Assembly: GCA_023653785.1 (NCBI GenBank)
Contig: JAMKCH010014268.1
Coordinates: forward strand, 1-64,000
Length of the DNA stretch: 64,000 nucleotides
Direction of reading: 5' to 3'
Origin: Ophioderma brevispina
Taxonomy: Eukaryota > Echinodermata > Ophiuroidea > Amphilepidida > Ophiodermatidae
Positions within the stretch are counted from its first letter, which is position 1. Every line of letters begins with the position of its first letter. A model generated the notes under the pieces. The model saw only the letters and a program-made list of their open reading frames with translations, was not told the DNA's origin and searched no databases. Both the position numbers and the translations under genes were made by a program. Below are positions 24,851-36,072 of this stretch, in pieces.

Positions 24851-25189
24851 CGAGGTGGCAAAAGTCTACCCTCACTTTTTGTTTATGTCTGTGGTCTAGT
24901 ACATTAGCTGTGAGAGTCCACTTAGGGCAAACTCATGCACACGGGTACCTACCCATCCAACCCCACTAACCACTATTTGAATGGTCAGTCTCTTGCGAAT
25001 ATATCACCATGAACTTAGTCCACAGTTAACCCTTTTAGAATTGTTCCTTATCTGAAAGGACAAGGGCGTTTTGAACAGCAGATTAATAAGAGATCTTTTA
25101 CAATTTTTCGCACATCAGTCAGTGTTACAGATAGTACATTTTGGGTGTTTCAGCATCGAAATGTTCAATAGTCTTCTTTTAATGTCATC

Positions 25190-25960
25190 CGTCACTAAGA
25201 TCGTAGTATGGCCACCCTTGGCAAATGAATCCTGCGTCAAACCTCGCGCATATCACACAAGGTTGTATTTTATGATGTCATAGGCAGAGCGTCCCCACCC
25301 ATCTGTAGAGCCTGAGCGAACTCCTGTATAGTTTGGTGAAGATTGGTTCCCTTGTCATTGATGGCTGGGCCTAAAGCCTCCCATGCTCGATAGGGTTTCA
25401 TATCAGGGGACAAGCATGCCATGTATCTCTCCACTCTGTCTCACAATTGTCTCACTACGCCCTGTGCGGCGTGAAGTTGTCGTCTTGCAGCAGAAAATTG
25501 TGATTTTGCAAAACCCCCTTGCATTTGGCAGGCAAGGTTTTTCACGGAATGTCATTGCACGTTTTAACCCATAAATATAATACCGGCCAATACCCTCACT
25601 GAGCCCACCACCTATGAAGTCGAGTTCCAAATACAGTCATCTACGGGAGTTTCTCTCGCCTATTCGTAATCCTATCCCCCAGTCATCTACAAAGCATCTT
25701 TACGTTAGTTCCAAATAGCAGCCAGCAAAATGCAGCAGCCAGCGTTTTATGCCAGGCAGATCTAAGCTAGCAAGCAGTAAGCAAACGCGGGCTTACAACG
25801 ACGGCTTAATGTGTCAACCAACGAAGGCTCTCGTGACGCCATATGTGTTTACTTGCAAACAGATAGCTGCCAAGGCGCAATCTTAAGACAGATATTGAGA
25901 CCCAGACGCACTCAAATGGCAGGATACAAGAAAGATGCTAGGCCGTTAAAATGAGGCGAA
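25190..25960 (-). pseudogene. Tc1/mariner-like transposase remnant
   Basis: On the minus strand, translation in shifting frames gives the C-terminal half of a Tc1-type transposase. Near 25,455-25,490 it reads LLQDDNFTPHRA, the second catalytic Asp box (consensus LQQDNAxxH.A). Near 25,386-25,400 it reads NPIEH, the conserved box just before the third acidic residue. Near 25,204-25,222 a GGHTT sequence matches the family's C-terminal GGHTxY. An upstream region to about 25,960 is compatible with the first catalytic part but is badly decayed. Stops occur throughout. Terminal inverted repeats were not found. These enzymes cut and paste their element at TA sites; this copy is dead. Confidence 0.7.
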
Positions 25961-28900
25961 GACAAGGAGATCGCTAGAATCTACTAAATGGTATTAAATA
26001 AGGAGCATTAATGACACTGGGAAGTGTATTTTCAAGGGCAATATTATGAAGTTGGTATCCAATTCAAAGTCGAAGCGAAATCAGGGGGGACCAACACAAG
26101 AACGGAAAACGCGTTTGTGTATGTGCCAATCACGAGGACTACGGTTTGTTGACCACCAATGTTAAATTAAAAAATAAAAAAAAAAAAAAATGAATCATCG
26201 GGTGCATGTGATGTGACATTCAATAAGTGCACATTTCGAAAGAAAACTGTACAAAATCTCTGAAACTAAGCCGTTAAAAATCACGCCGGTATTTATTTCT
26301 CTATCGCTGATGTCATATGCAGATAAAAAAAAAAAGCCACTCATCGGTTCAGCCAATCACGATCCGTGATCATAACAAGTACCCAAACGATCGACGCAAA
26401 AAACGCCAATCGGCTAAAGCCAATTCGGGTCCACACTGATAAAAAGACGATTCACCCTCGGGACAATTCAACCTTCTCTTGGACCCTTCTGACACTTTCT
26501 GTTATTATTAGAATAAATGTATAGTTATACTAACCTATAATATCAAGAAAGGAAATGAGTAGGATAAAATAAGGTACGCTAGACGCTGGGAGTGGGATAC
26601 CAGATACATAATTTACCCCCAATCAAGAAACAAGATCTGGCAAATTATAATGCGTTTCAAACAAAATCTACGGAAATTGGCCTACATTCTGCTTTACTTT
26701 CAAACTCAAAAATGGATTCATTTGGTTTTGAAGAATGCTATTATTTAAGGTTCAACGCGGACCGCAAATAAGTACAACAAATCTTAATTAGTGCAAACTT
26801 CATTAGAAAAAAATAGATTTTTGCAGAAAAGTAGAGAAAAGTGTTCAAGTTCATAATTTTAATCTACCATACATAATAATTATTTTATGAAGACAAGTTG
26901 CAAAGTTTATGACAAAATATTTTTTAACTTACACCATATATGAAGGGTCATAAGACCAACAAAATCAAGTTGTTTACTATGTATTCAAAAAATCTAAATG
27001 CGCTTTTAATTTTTGTTAAAGGATTTTCCCAGATGGATCCAAATCAATCAAATGGCAAGTTAAACAGGTGCAAATCATATTTTAATGTTAAGTATAGTTT
27101 ATAAAAGAATATACGATTGGGGATCATTTAAATGTTTTTTTAAATGCAAGTTGTTCTCTGAGGGCACTCAAAGTCTAAAAAAGTGCAATTTCTCCGAAAA
27201 TCAAATTTTAAAAAACGCGGTAAAATGGCCCCAAAATCAAAATGCGAGCGGCCTACTCGAAAACCAAATTTGTTTTGTGTTCTTTTCTTTCTTTTTTTTT
27301 GGCCTAAGAAACAATACTTGCAATTAAAATCGAAAACTAAAAAAAGAGCTTTGCATATTTTTGAATGGGCGGAAAATTACATTGATTTTGTCAAAAATGC
27401 CATTTCGTAACCGCCTCCGCTTGCACAATATGTCAATACTTTTTAAAACAATTTAGTTATTGGCCAAATTCACGATCCAAATTATTAATATTAGAAGAAA
27501 TATGACTGATTTTTTATAGTTATAAATTTATTGTAAAAGTACAAATACGGTAGTAGTCTGTGGTTCCGGTGGTTTAAGTTTATTTTTCACCTCCTGACCC
27601 TGCATGGGTATATGGGGGGGGGGGGTGGTGTGCGGGGTGTGGTCCCCTGGAGCCAACCTAATTATATCATTAACTCATTGGATTTTATGGGTTTTTTAGA
27701 TGTACTAAACAGGAAGCAAGAGTCTTGTAGTATACGTTTAAAATCTTACCGAAATCATAAGATACTATTTCCCAGAAAAAAAGTGCCTCAATTTTTTACT
27801 TGCCTCAATTTATTTTACTTGCAATATACAATACGTTTCCCATTTTAAAAATTGGTCATTTTACAATGTTTGAGTCAGTTTTTCAAAAATTGAACGGCAT
27901 GTCTGATGACTTTCTCATAAAAAACCAATGTCTAAGGTTTATTACAAGAAAAAAAAAACGACCCATGGGTAATGATTTCTTAGTTATCCTAAAAAATTGT
28001 TGGTTGGTTTCTGTGGATAAAACTATAGGTTATTAGAGAGTGGAAAACGGCAGGATAAGTCAGCTCGGAAGGTATGGACAAGAAAAACTACTGACCCCAA
28101 GGAAAAAGAGTCTGGAGCAATAGTTGTGCGGCAAAGAAGGTCTAAGTCTACATTTTAGCAGCTGGAACAATTTTTGGCAGGTTCCCATTGTCCTTTATTT
28201 GGAAATATGCAGGGCACTATAATATATAATAGCATGAGGGTGTAAATCAGGATGGCCCATCTCCCGTTTTCGCCGGGAGACTCCCGTTTTGCTAGCAAAT
28301 CTCCCCATTCCGTTATTTAAAGGAAATAAAATAAGTAAATAGAGAAAATAAGGTTAAGGAAAAAAGGGCCCACATTATCTTTTCAGAGTGAATAAAAAGA
28401 CATAGAATTTAAAAGATTTGCAATTATAAAAGGCCTTAAACTGGGTTTCCGCATCGTTGTTCTCCCGAACTTTCGGATAGTCCACTCACATTAATATTTT
28501 GATTTAACATTACCTGCTCTGTAACAAAATATCTCTGAAGGATTTTAGTTAACTACTTACCTGCACGGTGGCACAGGGCTAAAGAACAAAATGTTTGTAT
28601 AGTGAGTTTTGTTTTGAAGTTTTCAAGCTTAAAAGTTTAGCCTTGATACTTCATGTACTTTTGAAAAAAAAATACACTATAGGACTTAGTTTATAAGAAA
28701 GTATCTTAAATGGGGCTGTCAGACGGCGAAGGCTCTGTCCATTTTTTTCTGGAAAATCTGAAATTTTTAAAGAGCTCTATCTCACATTGAAAATACGTAG
28801 GAATGCCCATCTTTTGCAACAATTTTTGGGGAAAGGTCAACTTCTTTAAAAAACTCTGAAATCCTTGGCCCCCTGGCTACACCTCTTGCCAATATCAAAA

Positions 28901-29986
28901 TCGTTCTGTACATGGTGGTTCATTTAATCATTATTTTCGACGCTTTTAAAATTCTGGATCGGAAGTTGTAAGACAATTCTCGCCAAATATAAATAACGGT
29001 ATTAAATATCCTTCACCCCTATTCTAAAAAAATTGACAGTTACACAAAAGATTTTATGCAAAATCCCAATCTTCTGGTTCCCCAGAATATAATAAAAGAT
29101 TTGTTTTAGAAAACTGCATGACGTAAAAACCCAGGATGGGGCGGAAAGTGGGGAGGAGAGGATGGCGCAGTCCCGCCATCATTCAGTTACACAGACTCGC
29201 TTATCATGTCATAAAGACGTTTTGGCCAATCTGAATTCCAGATACCTCCAAATCTGAAATTATTAGTCCAAAATCCGTGGCGTAGAGACGAGGAAGTGGA
29301 GGGGAGTGCCTCCAGGACACTTTAGAGCATAAGAAAGTGCGTGTAAACAGTTTATATTCATTGATTCACCTAATCCTCCCCCCCCCCTCCTTTAGCCTAT
29401 TGGTAAGGATTGTATTAAACATTTAGAACGGAGTTGAAAAATCTTCACCTATCCCTCTTCACCATGCACCCCAAAAAAAAAATCCTACTACACCACTTCC
29501 AAATTTAAGGGGAAAACCATATTACCTAATGCAATGCCATAAATAAGCTGGGGATATTAATACGCTTTATGGTAACTTTCATTTCCTAGATTAAACATTT
29601 ATCAGTTTTTACCTCAAATTGGTTTGTAAAAACGAATCAATTTAACTTCTTTTTGTATATTTTATTTATCAAGCTAAAAAGTTACAATCTTAATAACAAC
29701 TATTATATTTGCGGATAGTTATGGTACGGGCTCCTTAAAAACCGGCGGAACCTTTCTTAATGGATTATCTGTGGTAATTCCATATCGTGCGGGTAGTTGA
29801 ATTCGTCAATTATATCGTAGGTGAAGTTGTGCATTTAAACGATCCCAAATTTACGGTAAATGTGCAAAATTTCACAATATGCAACACACCGGGAGGGAGA
29901 TTACAGGTATGTTAATGCATAAGGGATCTTAGTTACATATCAGTGCATATATTTTTTTCTGCAAACGGTATCCGTGTGGTCATTGG
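25961..29986. other. Unassigned AT-rich sequence
   Basis: About 4 kb with no recognised gene. It contains A-rich runs (26,170-26,190, 26,325), a G10 run at about 27,616-27,625, a short hairpin-prone phrase CTCCCGTTTTCGCCGGGAG (28,262-28,280), and pieces such as CCCCCTGGCTACACC (about 28,869) that look like old interspersed repeats. Open frames of 60-80 codons (27.1-28.0 kb) are Lys/Asn/Phe-rich and look like chance. Confidence 0.35.
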
Positions 29987-30274
29987 TCAAGGCTGCTGCT
30001 CTACACATTGGCTTGACTGTGTTTGTTCAAAACGTTGCATTTGACCATGCAGTAAGACGATAGCACATTTTCCAACGTCAGGTGTGAATACTATATTTTC
30101 GTTTAATGTTGGAAGAGTATCTGCAGATTCAACAATATGTAAGAAAGTGATAGTAAAAATTTGTATCCGTTTTTTTGGGGGTGAAAGCTCGTAACTATAT
30201 TGTTTTAACTTTAGACTGTGATTCCATAACAATTTATGACACACTACATGCACCACGGGGAGTGTTTTGATCAA
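29987..30274 (-). other. 95-codon open frame, unidentified
   Basis: Open on the minus strand to TGA at 29,987. Its C-terminal half has a balanced, protein-like composition (for example VESADTLPTLNENIVFTPDV) despite the AT-rich surroundings. AG dinucleotides upstream could act as acceptors but no strong pyrimidine tract is visible. No domain recognised. Possible terminal exon, decayed gene piece or chance. Confidence 0.2.
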
Positions 30275-30443
30275 AAATCAAACATCGATTGGAATATTGA
30301 ACTGCAAAAAAAGAAGAATTGGGATTATATTACAACGATCATTTTTTAATCGCAATAGACCACTGTTTTACATCTAAACTTGTCACATGCGAAAGTTTTA
30401 ACAGTTTTTGGATGGATATAATTACGTGTTAATTTTGTCACAG

Positions 30444-30521
30444 GTTTGTCCCCTGCAGGGTGACACATTGCCGCCTAATTCCCATATCACTGAGGAAAAT
30501 TTTAGAAAGACTGAGAAATGA
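30444..30521 (+). other. Small exon-like piece with double acceptor
   Basis: Two acceptor-like sites in tandem, TTTTGTCACAG (AG at 30,442-30,443) and TTTGTCCCCTGCAG (AG at 30,457-30,458), precede an open piece in the same frame that reads GDTLPPNSHITEENFRKTEK and ends in TGA at 30,519-30,521. The two acceptors are 15 bases apart, so both keep frame. Too short to judge without transcripts. Confidence 0.15.
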
Positions 30522-30925
30522 AAATAAGTGCTGAATCCTAAGCCCTACAACGTTAAAAAGTGATTTTAAGGTTCTGAGTAGAAAAAACTACGTATATTTT
30601 TCTGGGTTGACAGGGATTATAAAATCATTTACTTCTTCCCCGCGAAGTTGTAAAAGTTATTTGATACAAATAACCGTTATGATGGTTAACGTGGTCTATA
30701 CTCGTTTCACCTCGTTGTGTGTGGGCAGAAGAGTGGACCCCCCAAGCGTTGGCGCCGCACCCAGTGCGGGCGGAATACAAGGTCTTTATGATTTACCTGA
30801 TACTTCATTTTTAATAATGTTCCACTCTAACGTGGCGCCTAATGCGTGAATGAAATAAAGAAGTGTTAGCAGTTCAACGATGTCCCCTTATGAAGACTAA
30901 AAAATGACATACAGCGTCAATATTC

Positions 30926-31225
30926 CGTATTCTAATACCTCTGCTGCCCATTATTGAAAATGCAGCATTCTGATTGGTCAGTTTACTGCCCATTATTCTG
31001 CAATAATGGGTCACCAATGCATTTTTTTATTACATGAAGCTGTTTTAGGTAATAGAATAGAAATAAAGGGTTTGCAGTGTCATTTATGTACTCATAATGT
31101 ATCCTCGGCCAGAAAAACTAAATTTCAAATAATGGGCTCGGCTGCGCCTCGCCCATTATTTAGTTTTTCTGACCTCGGACTCATTATACGCCCATAAATG
31201 ACACTGCAAACCATTTATTTCTTAA
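30926..31225. mobile_element. Hairpin MITE M3
   Basis: Contains a long imperfect inverted repeat: the arm at 31,060-31,137 (AAATAAAGGGTTTGCAGTGT, then GCC AGAAAAACTAAAT) is repeated inverted at about 31,149-31,221, with a small GC-rich loop (GGCTGCGCCTCG). A smaller perfect hairpin, CCCATTATT/AATAATGGG with loop CTGC, lies at 30,989-31,010. The flanking DNA is one half of a duplicated segment whose other copy (34.06-34.35 kb) lacks this block, which gives an approximate empty site. Non-coding, presumably mobilised in trans. Confidence 0.7.
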
Positions 31226-31485
31226 ATATATAATCCATTGGAATCTTCTTCAGAAGTTAAGGTTCTTTTTCGGAGTAGTTCTTGTAGATAACTTTGCCCA
31301 GCAATTCAAGACGACAAGATTCTATAGGTCCCTTGACGACACAAAAAATCAGCAGTATTCAACAAAATATGTACACAAGACCAACTGTCCCAAATGTCCA
31401 CTTTTAGGACCATAAACTGGAATCCTTTCAGATTCCAAAACTGGCTCTTTTGGCTTGAAAGATTACAGCAGACAAAATAGCTTTT
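31226..31485 (-). repeat. Duplicated segment D1, copy A
   Basis: Together with about 30,872-30,925 this matches 34,060-34,345 (shared AGTTCAACGATG, ATATAATCCATNGGAATCTTC, TTCAAGACGAC, CTTTTAGGACCA, GGAATCCTTT, CTCTTTTGG). Copy A is split by MITE M3 and followed directly by MITE M1. Read on the minus strand both copies keep a partly open frame with peptides such as KGFQFMVLK (A) and RIPFVVLK (B), so the segment may descend from coding sequence. Confidence 0.6.
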
Positions 31486-31489
31486 ACAC

Positions 31490-31778
31490 TTTAAAGGTCC
31501 CATGGAATGCTAATAGAAATGATGTGGTTTGTGTCAAGTCTATACAAGGAGGGACCAGAAAGCATTCAATATTTGGGTTGGTGATGACATAATTTTCAGA
31601 GAGTAATAGAAAATTCCAGGTGACTGGTGTGAATTTATTCATGACACTGACTGAAAATCAATAATTTCACTAATGATGTCACTGGTAGTGTATTCTTTTT
31701 TTCTGCCCTGTTTATTGGAATGGAATGTCCCATAAAGATTTGGAGTAGGTTTATCATCTCATTTCCTGGGACCTTTAA
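31490..31778. mobile_element. MITE family M1, complete copy
   Basis: 289 bp bounded by inverted ends: TTTAAAGGTCCCATGGAATG on the left and the inverse of TTAAAGGTCCCAGGAAATG on the right. The interior matches the truncated copy at 12,033-12,262. No coding capacity. The palindromic TTTAAA at the ends makes the exact target duplication ambiguous. It sits exactly next to duplicated segment D1. Confidence 0.75.
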
Positions 31779-33272
31779 GCTCCCGTGGGTAGTTAAAATA
31801 TACTGCACCAATCTACCACATTGGAGATCCACAACAAACTACTTGCCAAGTTCTCTAAGTTTTCCAGCTAGAAAATAGCTATTACATCATCTTACATCAG
31901 CCAATTGGATCATACAGTGATGATATCATTGGAATCACCTATCATGCAATCTTTATTTTATAACATAGCGGAGTAGCTCTAACTCAGTAGCTTTTGCATT
32001 CTTCTCTTGAATGATGAAATGAAGTACCTACTTCCTAAGTAAACTAGAGAAATAAAATAATATTTTAATCACAGAATGAGGATAATATGACAATACAAAT
32101 AGAGCAGAGGCATACATCAATTGTGATGTTTGGCCTTCCCTGACTTCAGATATTGTATTGATATTGCATGATGTAAGCGATGTTGATGAAAGATTGTCTT
32201 TACCACCTAGTTAATAATAAGTATAACTTGACTGACTTCTATCCAAAATAAACATCAATAACATAATTCTCAAGGTTTTTTTTAAATCAATTGTATCCGA
32301 AACAAAAACGACGTACCGATCTCATTTCACAAGCCTTTCCGCCCGTAGAACAGGCTTTTCTTTTTTCGTCGTCTTCTCATATACATGTAGTTTATACAGA
32401 GACGATCCGCAAATGAAGACGTTATTTAAAACGCATAAGTGTATTTTCATTTATTGCTTTTAGTACCAATCTCGTTTCGCTTTAGCTAAAATAAACAGAA
32501 TGCCAGTTCAGCACCTTAAGAAACTTTACAGCCAGGCTTTATTCGTCCATAGCAATTTAAGGGATAAATCGTCCTTGAATCTCAGACTATCCCTATGTTA
32601 CTCGAAATCCTTATTAATTAAACCGCTTCTTGAATGATGATTCACCCTGAATGCCACTCATAAAGCAGTCGCATTCCCTGTCAAAGAATTTGCTTATTAT
32701 ATCGTCGATTGCATGGAAAATTCAAAAATAATTGAACATTGGTATGATCAGTAATAGTATATCGCTGGTGGTTTTATTATGTTCTTAACCAATACCCCCT
32801 AGAGGCTTGTCATCGATAGGTCACTCTTGTCGAATGCTGTTCATTCATTTGCGTGACAAGACCATGTTTGACGTTTTAATCATAACCAGAAATCTCGTGG
32901 CTGTCTCGGATTTTTGCCTGTTTGAAACGTGAAAGATATTTATCATATGGTGATCAGTTATTTAATGTATTTAAACATTTTGCTAAAGTCTTTATACACT
33001 TTGCCTATTTGAACCACTCACAAGCTGACTTACCTTCCTATAAAACATATATGTAATATGCTTATAAATTTAAAGTTCAAAACAAATCGTAGGAAAGGCA
33101 AAACAATTTATAAAAAAAAATGGAAATAAACTTTCCTCAAGGAAGGATATCTGATGACTCATAAACAAAAATGAAAGTGCTAGGATCACAAAATGCACCT
33201 TTAAAGGCTAAAATTGCAGACAAAAAAGTTCCAAACTTGATACAATCGAAATGCACAACACCTCGGACACTA
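31779..33272. other. Unassigned AT-rich sequence
   Basis: No gene, RNA or element end recognised. An A9 run lies at about 33,112-33,120. Confidence 0.35.
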
Positions 33273-33723
33273 GAGCCCGTATTCACAAGACACACTAAGT
33301 GCAACGTTGCTAAGAGATTCCCTTAAACATGGGAAGTTTTAAGGGTTTTCACTTAATTTTGCAAGTGAATCTCTTATCACTCCAGGATTTAAGGGAAACT
33401 TCTAAGGGACCTCATAAAAGTGCTCTTAAATGGCACAAGTTTTCTAAAACTAATTTCATGGTTGATTTGCTTCAATACAAAGGTAAAATCTGACATTGTG
33501 ATAGAATAAGGATCAAATTTTATGAAGAGGTATTTTTGCTATAAAAATATGTTTACGTAAACAGCGTGTCGATACATATAATCGTAAAAATATTGCACTG
33601 TAGCAGAGCAAAAATTGAATAACAGATGAGGATTTCACTTAAGTGTTTTCCTTAATATAAGAGAATCCCTTAAGTTAACTGTAATTTTGAACTTAAGAGT
33701 AAGTGTGCTTTGTAAATACGAGC
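33273..33723. mobile_element. MITE family M4
   Basis: 451 bp with terminal inverted repeats: GAGCCCGTATTCACAAGACA on the left and the inverse of GCTCGTATTTACAAAGCACA on the right, continuing with CACTAAGTG-like and ACTTACTC-like sequences. The interior has several CTTAAG-type short palindromes. Non-coding. The driving transposase is not in this window as far as I can see. Confidence 0.7.
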
Positions 33724-34059
33724 AACCAGACTAGAGCTTCGCGGTGAGATTCAGGCCGCAAATAATGGTCCAGGACCATAATTTTCGACTCGTCTCATAG
33801 CGGCGCGATTCATGATTATGCATGTTGTTACGATGTCACGTGGACGTCAGAAATGCCCTTTAAACCCAAACAAAATGAGCCTTGTGCACTTAATGATCTG
33901 AGTTTTATATCATAACGCTGTTTTAATATGACTTTAATCAAGTTGATTGGTTTAAAATATGGAATGTCCAAAACACAATTACAATTCAATAATGATACAC
34001 TCAATGTCCTTACTGATCTTACTATAATGTCCACTAAAGTCCAGAATGAAAGGAAGCGT

Positions 34060-34345
34060 TGTAGTTCAACGATGATAATTATGTCCTCATAGCGAAGACT
34101 CCAAAATGACAGCATGCAAAGTCTATAAATCCACGGGAAATATAATCCATGGGAATCTTCTCAGTCCTGAAGTTCAAGACGACGGGGTTGTCCCTCGACG
34201 ACACTAATATTCTGCACTCCGCAGTACAATAAACCAAAACACGTAGTTCCGTCTGTCGCAAATACTTTTAGGACCACAAATGGAATCCTTTTGTCAAAAA
34301 CCGGAAGCTCTTTTGGTTTGAAGATGGAGCAGCAGACAACATACC
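34060..34345 (-). repeat. Duplicated segment D1, copy B
   Basis: The uninterrupted copy of the segment described at 31,226-31,485, in the same orientation about 3 kb away. Minus-strand frames here are open over 34,161-34,349 and, shifted by one frame, over 34,079-34,261, both with protein-like translations (FVVLKVFATDGTTCFGLL; VVLNFRTEKIPMDYISRGF). This is compatible with one ancestral coding frame broken by an indel. No family recognised. Confidence 0.55.
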
Positions 34346-34352
34346 TCAATTT

Positions 34353-34476
34353 TTAAGAACCTGACTTGTTATGCCTTGTCTTTGCTTTTATACGAAAAGT
34401 AGTTTCATTGAATTGATTCAGCATCCAACTTAAATATTGCTTCCATATCCCTACGTCCCTTAAACCTTCAACCCAC
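34353..34476 (-). other. Exon-like piece, unidentified
   Basis: On the minus strand a strong acceptor-like CTGTGTTTTTTGTCAG (AG at 34,478-34,477) is followed by 40 open codons ending in TAA at 34,353. The translation is protein-like (for example WKQYLSWMLNQFNETTFRIK). It lies just upstream, on the same strand, of the coding-like duplicated segment at 34,060-34,345, so the two may belong to one former gene. No domain recognised. Confidence 0.25.
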
Positions 34477-35681
34477 CTGACAAAAAACACAGAACGGACC
34501 CCTGCCTGGGTTAGTGGGAATCCTAGATATGACAACCAACTACCGATACCTCAATTTGGGCGGTGATCGTCAGATTTTCCTCTAGGGAACGTTAGGGGAT
34601 TAACATGTAATTTTACCTTTTCCTAACAGTAATGTTACACTTTTCCCTCTTTCAATCTTTGCACATTTAGCGTGTACAAGTAGTTAGCACTAGGGTTTGA
34701 TGCGATCATATATGTATGCTTCTCTCCTTTCTGCTAAACCTATGTACATAATTATAAAAAAAATACGAAAAAGATTGTGCGATCGTTGTACGCTTGCGTT
34801 AGCATTGTAACAGTAACCGAGAATCTGTTGAAATCGTGAATTATAACAGCCTGTCTCCAAAAAAATATGGTACAATCAGAAAAATAGAAAAAATACAGTC
34901 CTTCTTATATGACATAATATTAAAGAACGAAAACCGGGCTTTCCAATAGTGTTTGTTTTATATTATTTACTTTTGTCAATTCAGAGCTACTATTGGCAAA
35001 CAGGTCAAAATTAATAACTCCACCCCCACCCCCCGACAAGGTACATTTTTCTGGAAAAGTTAGGCTCTTTCACCTGTTACAAAAAGGTAAAATGTTGCAT
35101 GTAAGTTATACATTTAATGTGCAAAAAAAAAATCACACAACAGTCATCTTCTCCCTGAAATGACGTAATTTAATTAAATTGATGACGAATAAAAATAAAT
35201 TTCTGCATTGGGATTTACAATAGAGAAAAATCCGGAGAGAAGTACCAACATGTTGTACTATACCGGTAATACCGCAGACACTTGATTTTGGTGCGAATGG
35301 ATAGCTATCGTCATCTGCTTTCCATTGCTATCAAATTGAGTACCAACTACCTAGAATTACGTCAGAATGACGTTATACAGTTCACATGTCAGCAAAACTG
35401 TCAATTTCCATACGCAGTGTAGAAAAGAAGAACATTCTACATGCATGTACTATGGTATTGTTGCTTCGGAGTATGCATTACCCCGCTTACCCGTTACAGC
35501 ACGGTGAGGTGAAAAAAATATGTGCATTTGCAGACTGGCATGCTGGAGGTGGCAGAATATTGGATGCAGGCAGATCGCAAGCACGTCATTAAAGGCTGAT
35601 TTCAGAGATTTCCCGAGGAGGGCGCCCTCAATTTTCAAAATATCGTGGTTTTTTTTTTGCACATAACGTTTTTTATAGATA
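34477..35681. other. Unassigned AT-rich sequence
   Basis: No recognisable element. A 61-codon minus-strand open frame (34,690-34,875) has no supporting signal. Confidence 0.35.
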
Positions 35682-35686
35682 CTAAT

Positions 35687-35857
35687 TGAGTATCCTAAAT
35701 GTTATACACATATACAACGTGGCATCACTTACTACGCCTATCACCGGCAACCGCACTGGGCACCTTCTTCTACTAGCCAGCTAAATGAATAAAGAGATTA
35801 TTGTACTGTGGTCACAAGCAAGTCTAGATAGTCCGTTTATAAATCCCGAATATTATA
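35687..35857 (+). repeat. 5' LTR of the Gypsy element
   Basis: About 171 bp, matching the 3' LTR (177 bp) through blocks such as CTAAATGTTATACACAT, ACGTGGCA, CACTTAC, GCCTATCACC, TAGCCAGC, AGAGATTAT and CCGTTTATAAA. Differences are mostly single-base gains or losses. It starts with TG and ends at TATA rather than the usual CA. Confidence 0.9.
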
Positions 35858-35870
35858 TTGGCGACGATTG
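35858..35870 (+). promoter_or_regulatory. Primer-binding site
   Basis: TTGGCGACGA directly after the 5' LTR. In this position a host tRNA 3' end would pair to start minus-strand synthesis; this sequence is common in mag-lineage Gypsy elements, for which tRNA-Ser has been proposed. The tRNA identity is not shown here. Confidence 0.7.
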
Positions 35871-36072
35871 ATGCGTGAATGGAACTTTCAAGAACCTACT
35901 AGACCGGATTTGTCGCTAACGAGTGTCATCAGCCGTAGTAATCGTGCAGAAAAATTGAACATTTTGTGTGCATCGTGAATTTCGAGGCTTGCATCAAACG
36001 CAAACGAGACTGTAGATGACTGTGTACCAAAACAAACTTAGTAACGGACAGTTCGGACATCTGCTCGCGACC

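Larger units (their letters stand above)
21837..24968. mobile_element. Foldback-like element FBX, copy 1 (long internally repetitive inverted repeats)
   Basis: An element of about 3.1 kb with inverted ends: GTTGGCTGGG and GTGTACATGAG on the left, CATGCACACGGGTACC and CCATCCAAC (the inverse) on the right, with an AAAAAAGTG tract and AGTCTACC block on each side. Next to the ends both arms consist of tandem units of about 170 bp, about five on the left (21,976-22,745) and about four in inverse orientation on the right (24,236-24,850). The inverted repeat continues inwards (22,886-23,150 against 23,812-24,110). This resembles Foldback/Galileo-type DNA transposons in layout only; no transposase was recognised. 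Target duplication not determined. Confidence 0.8.
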
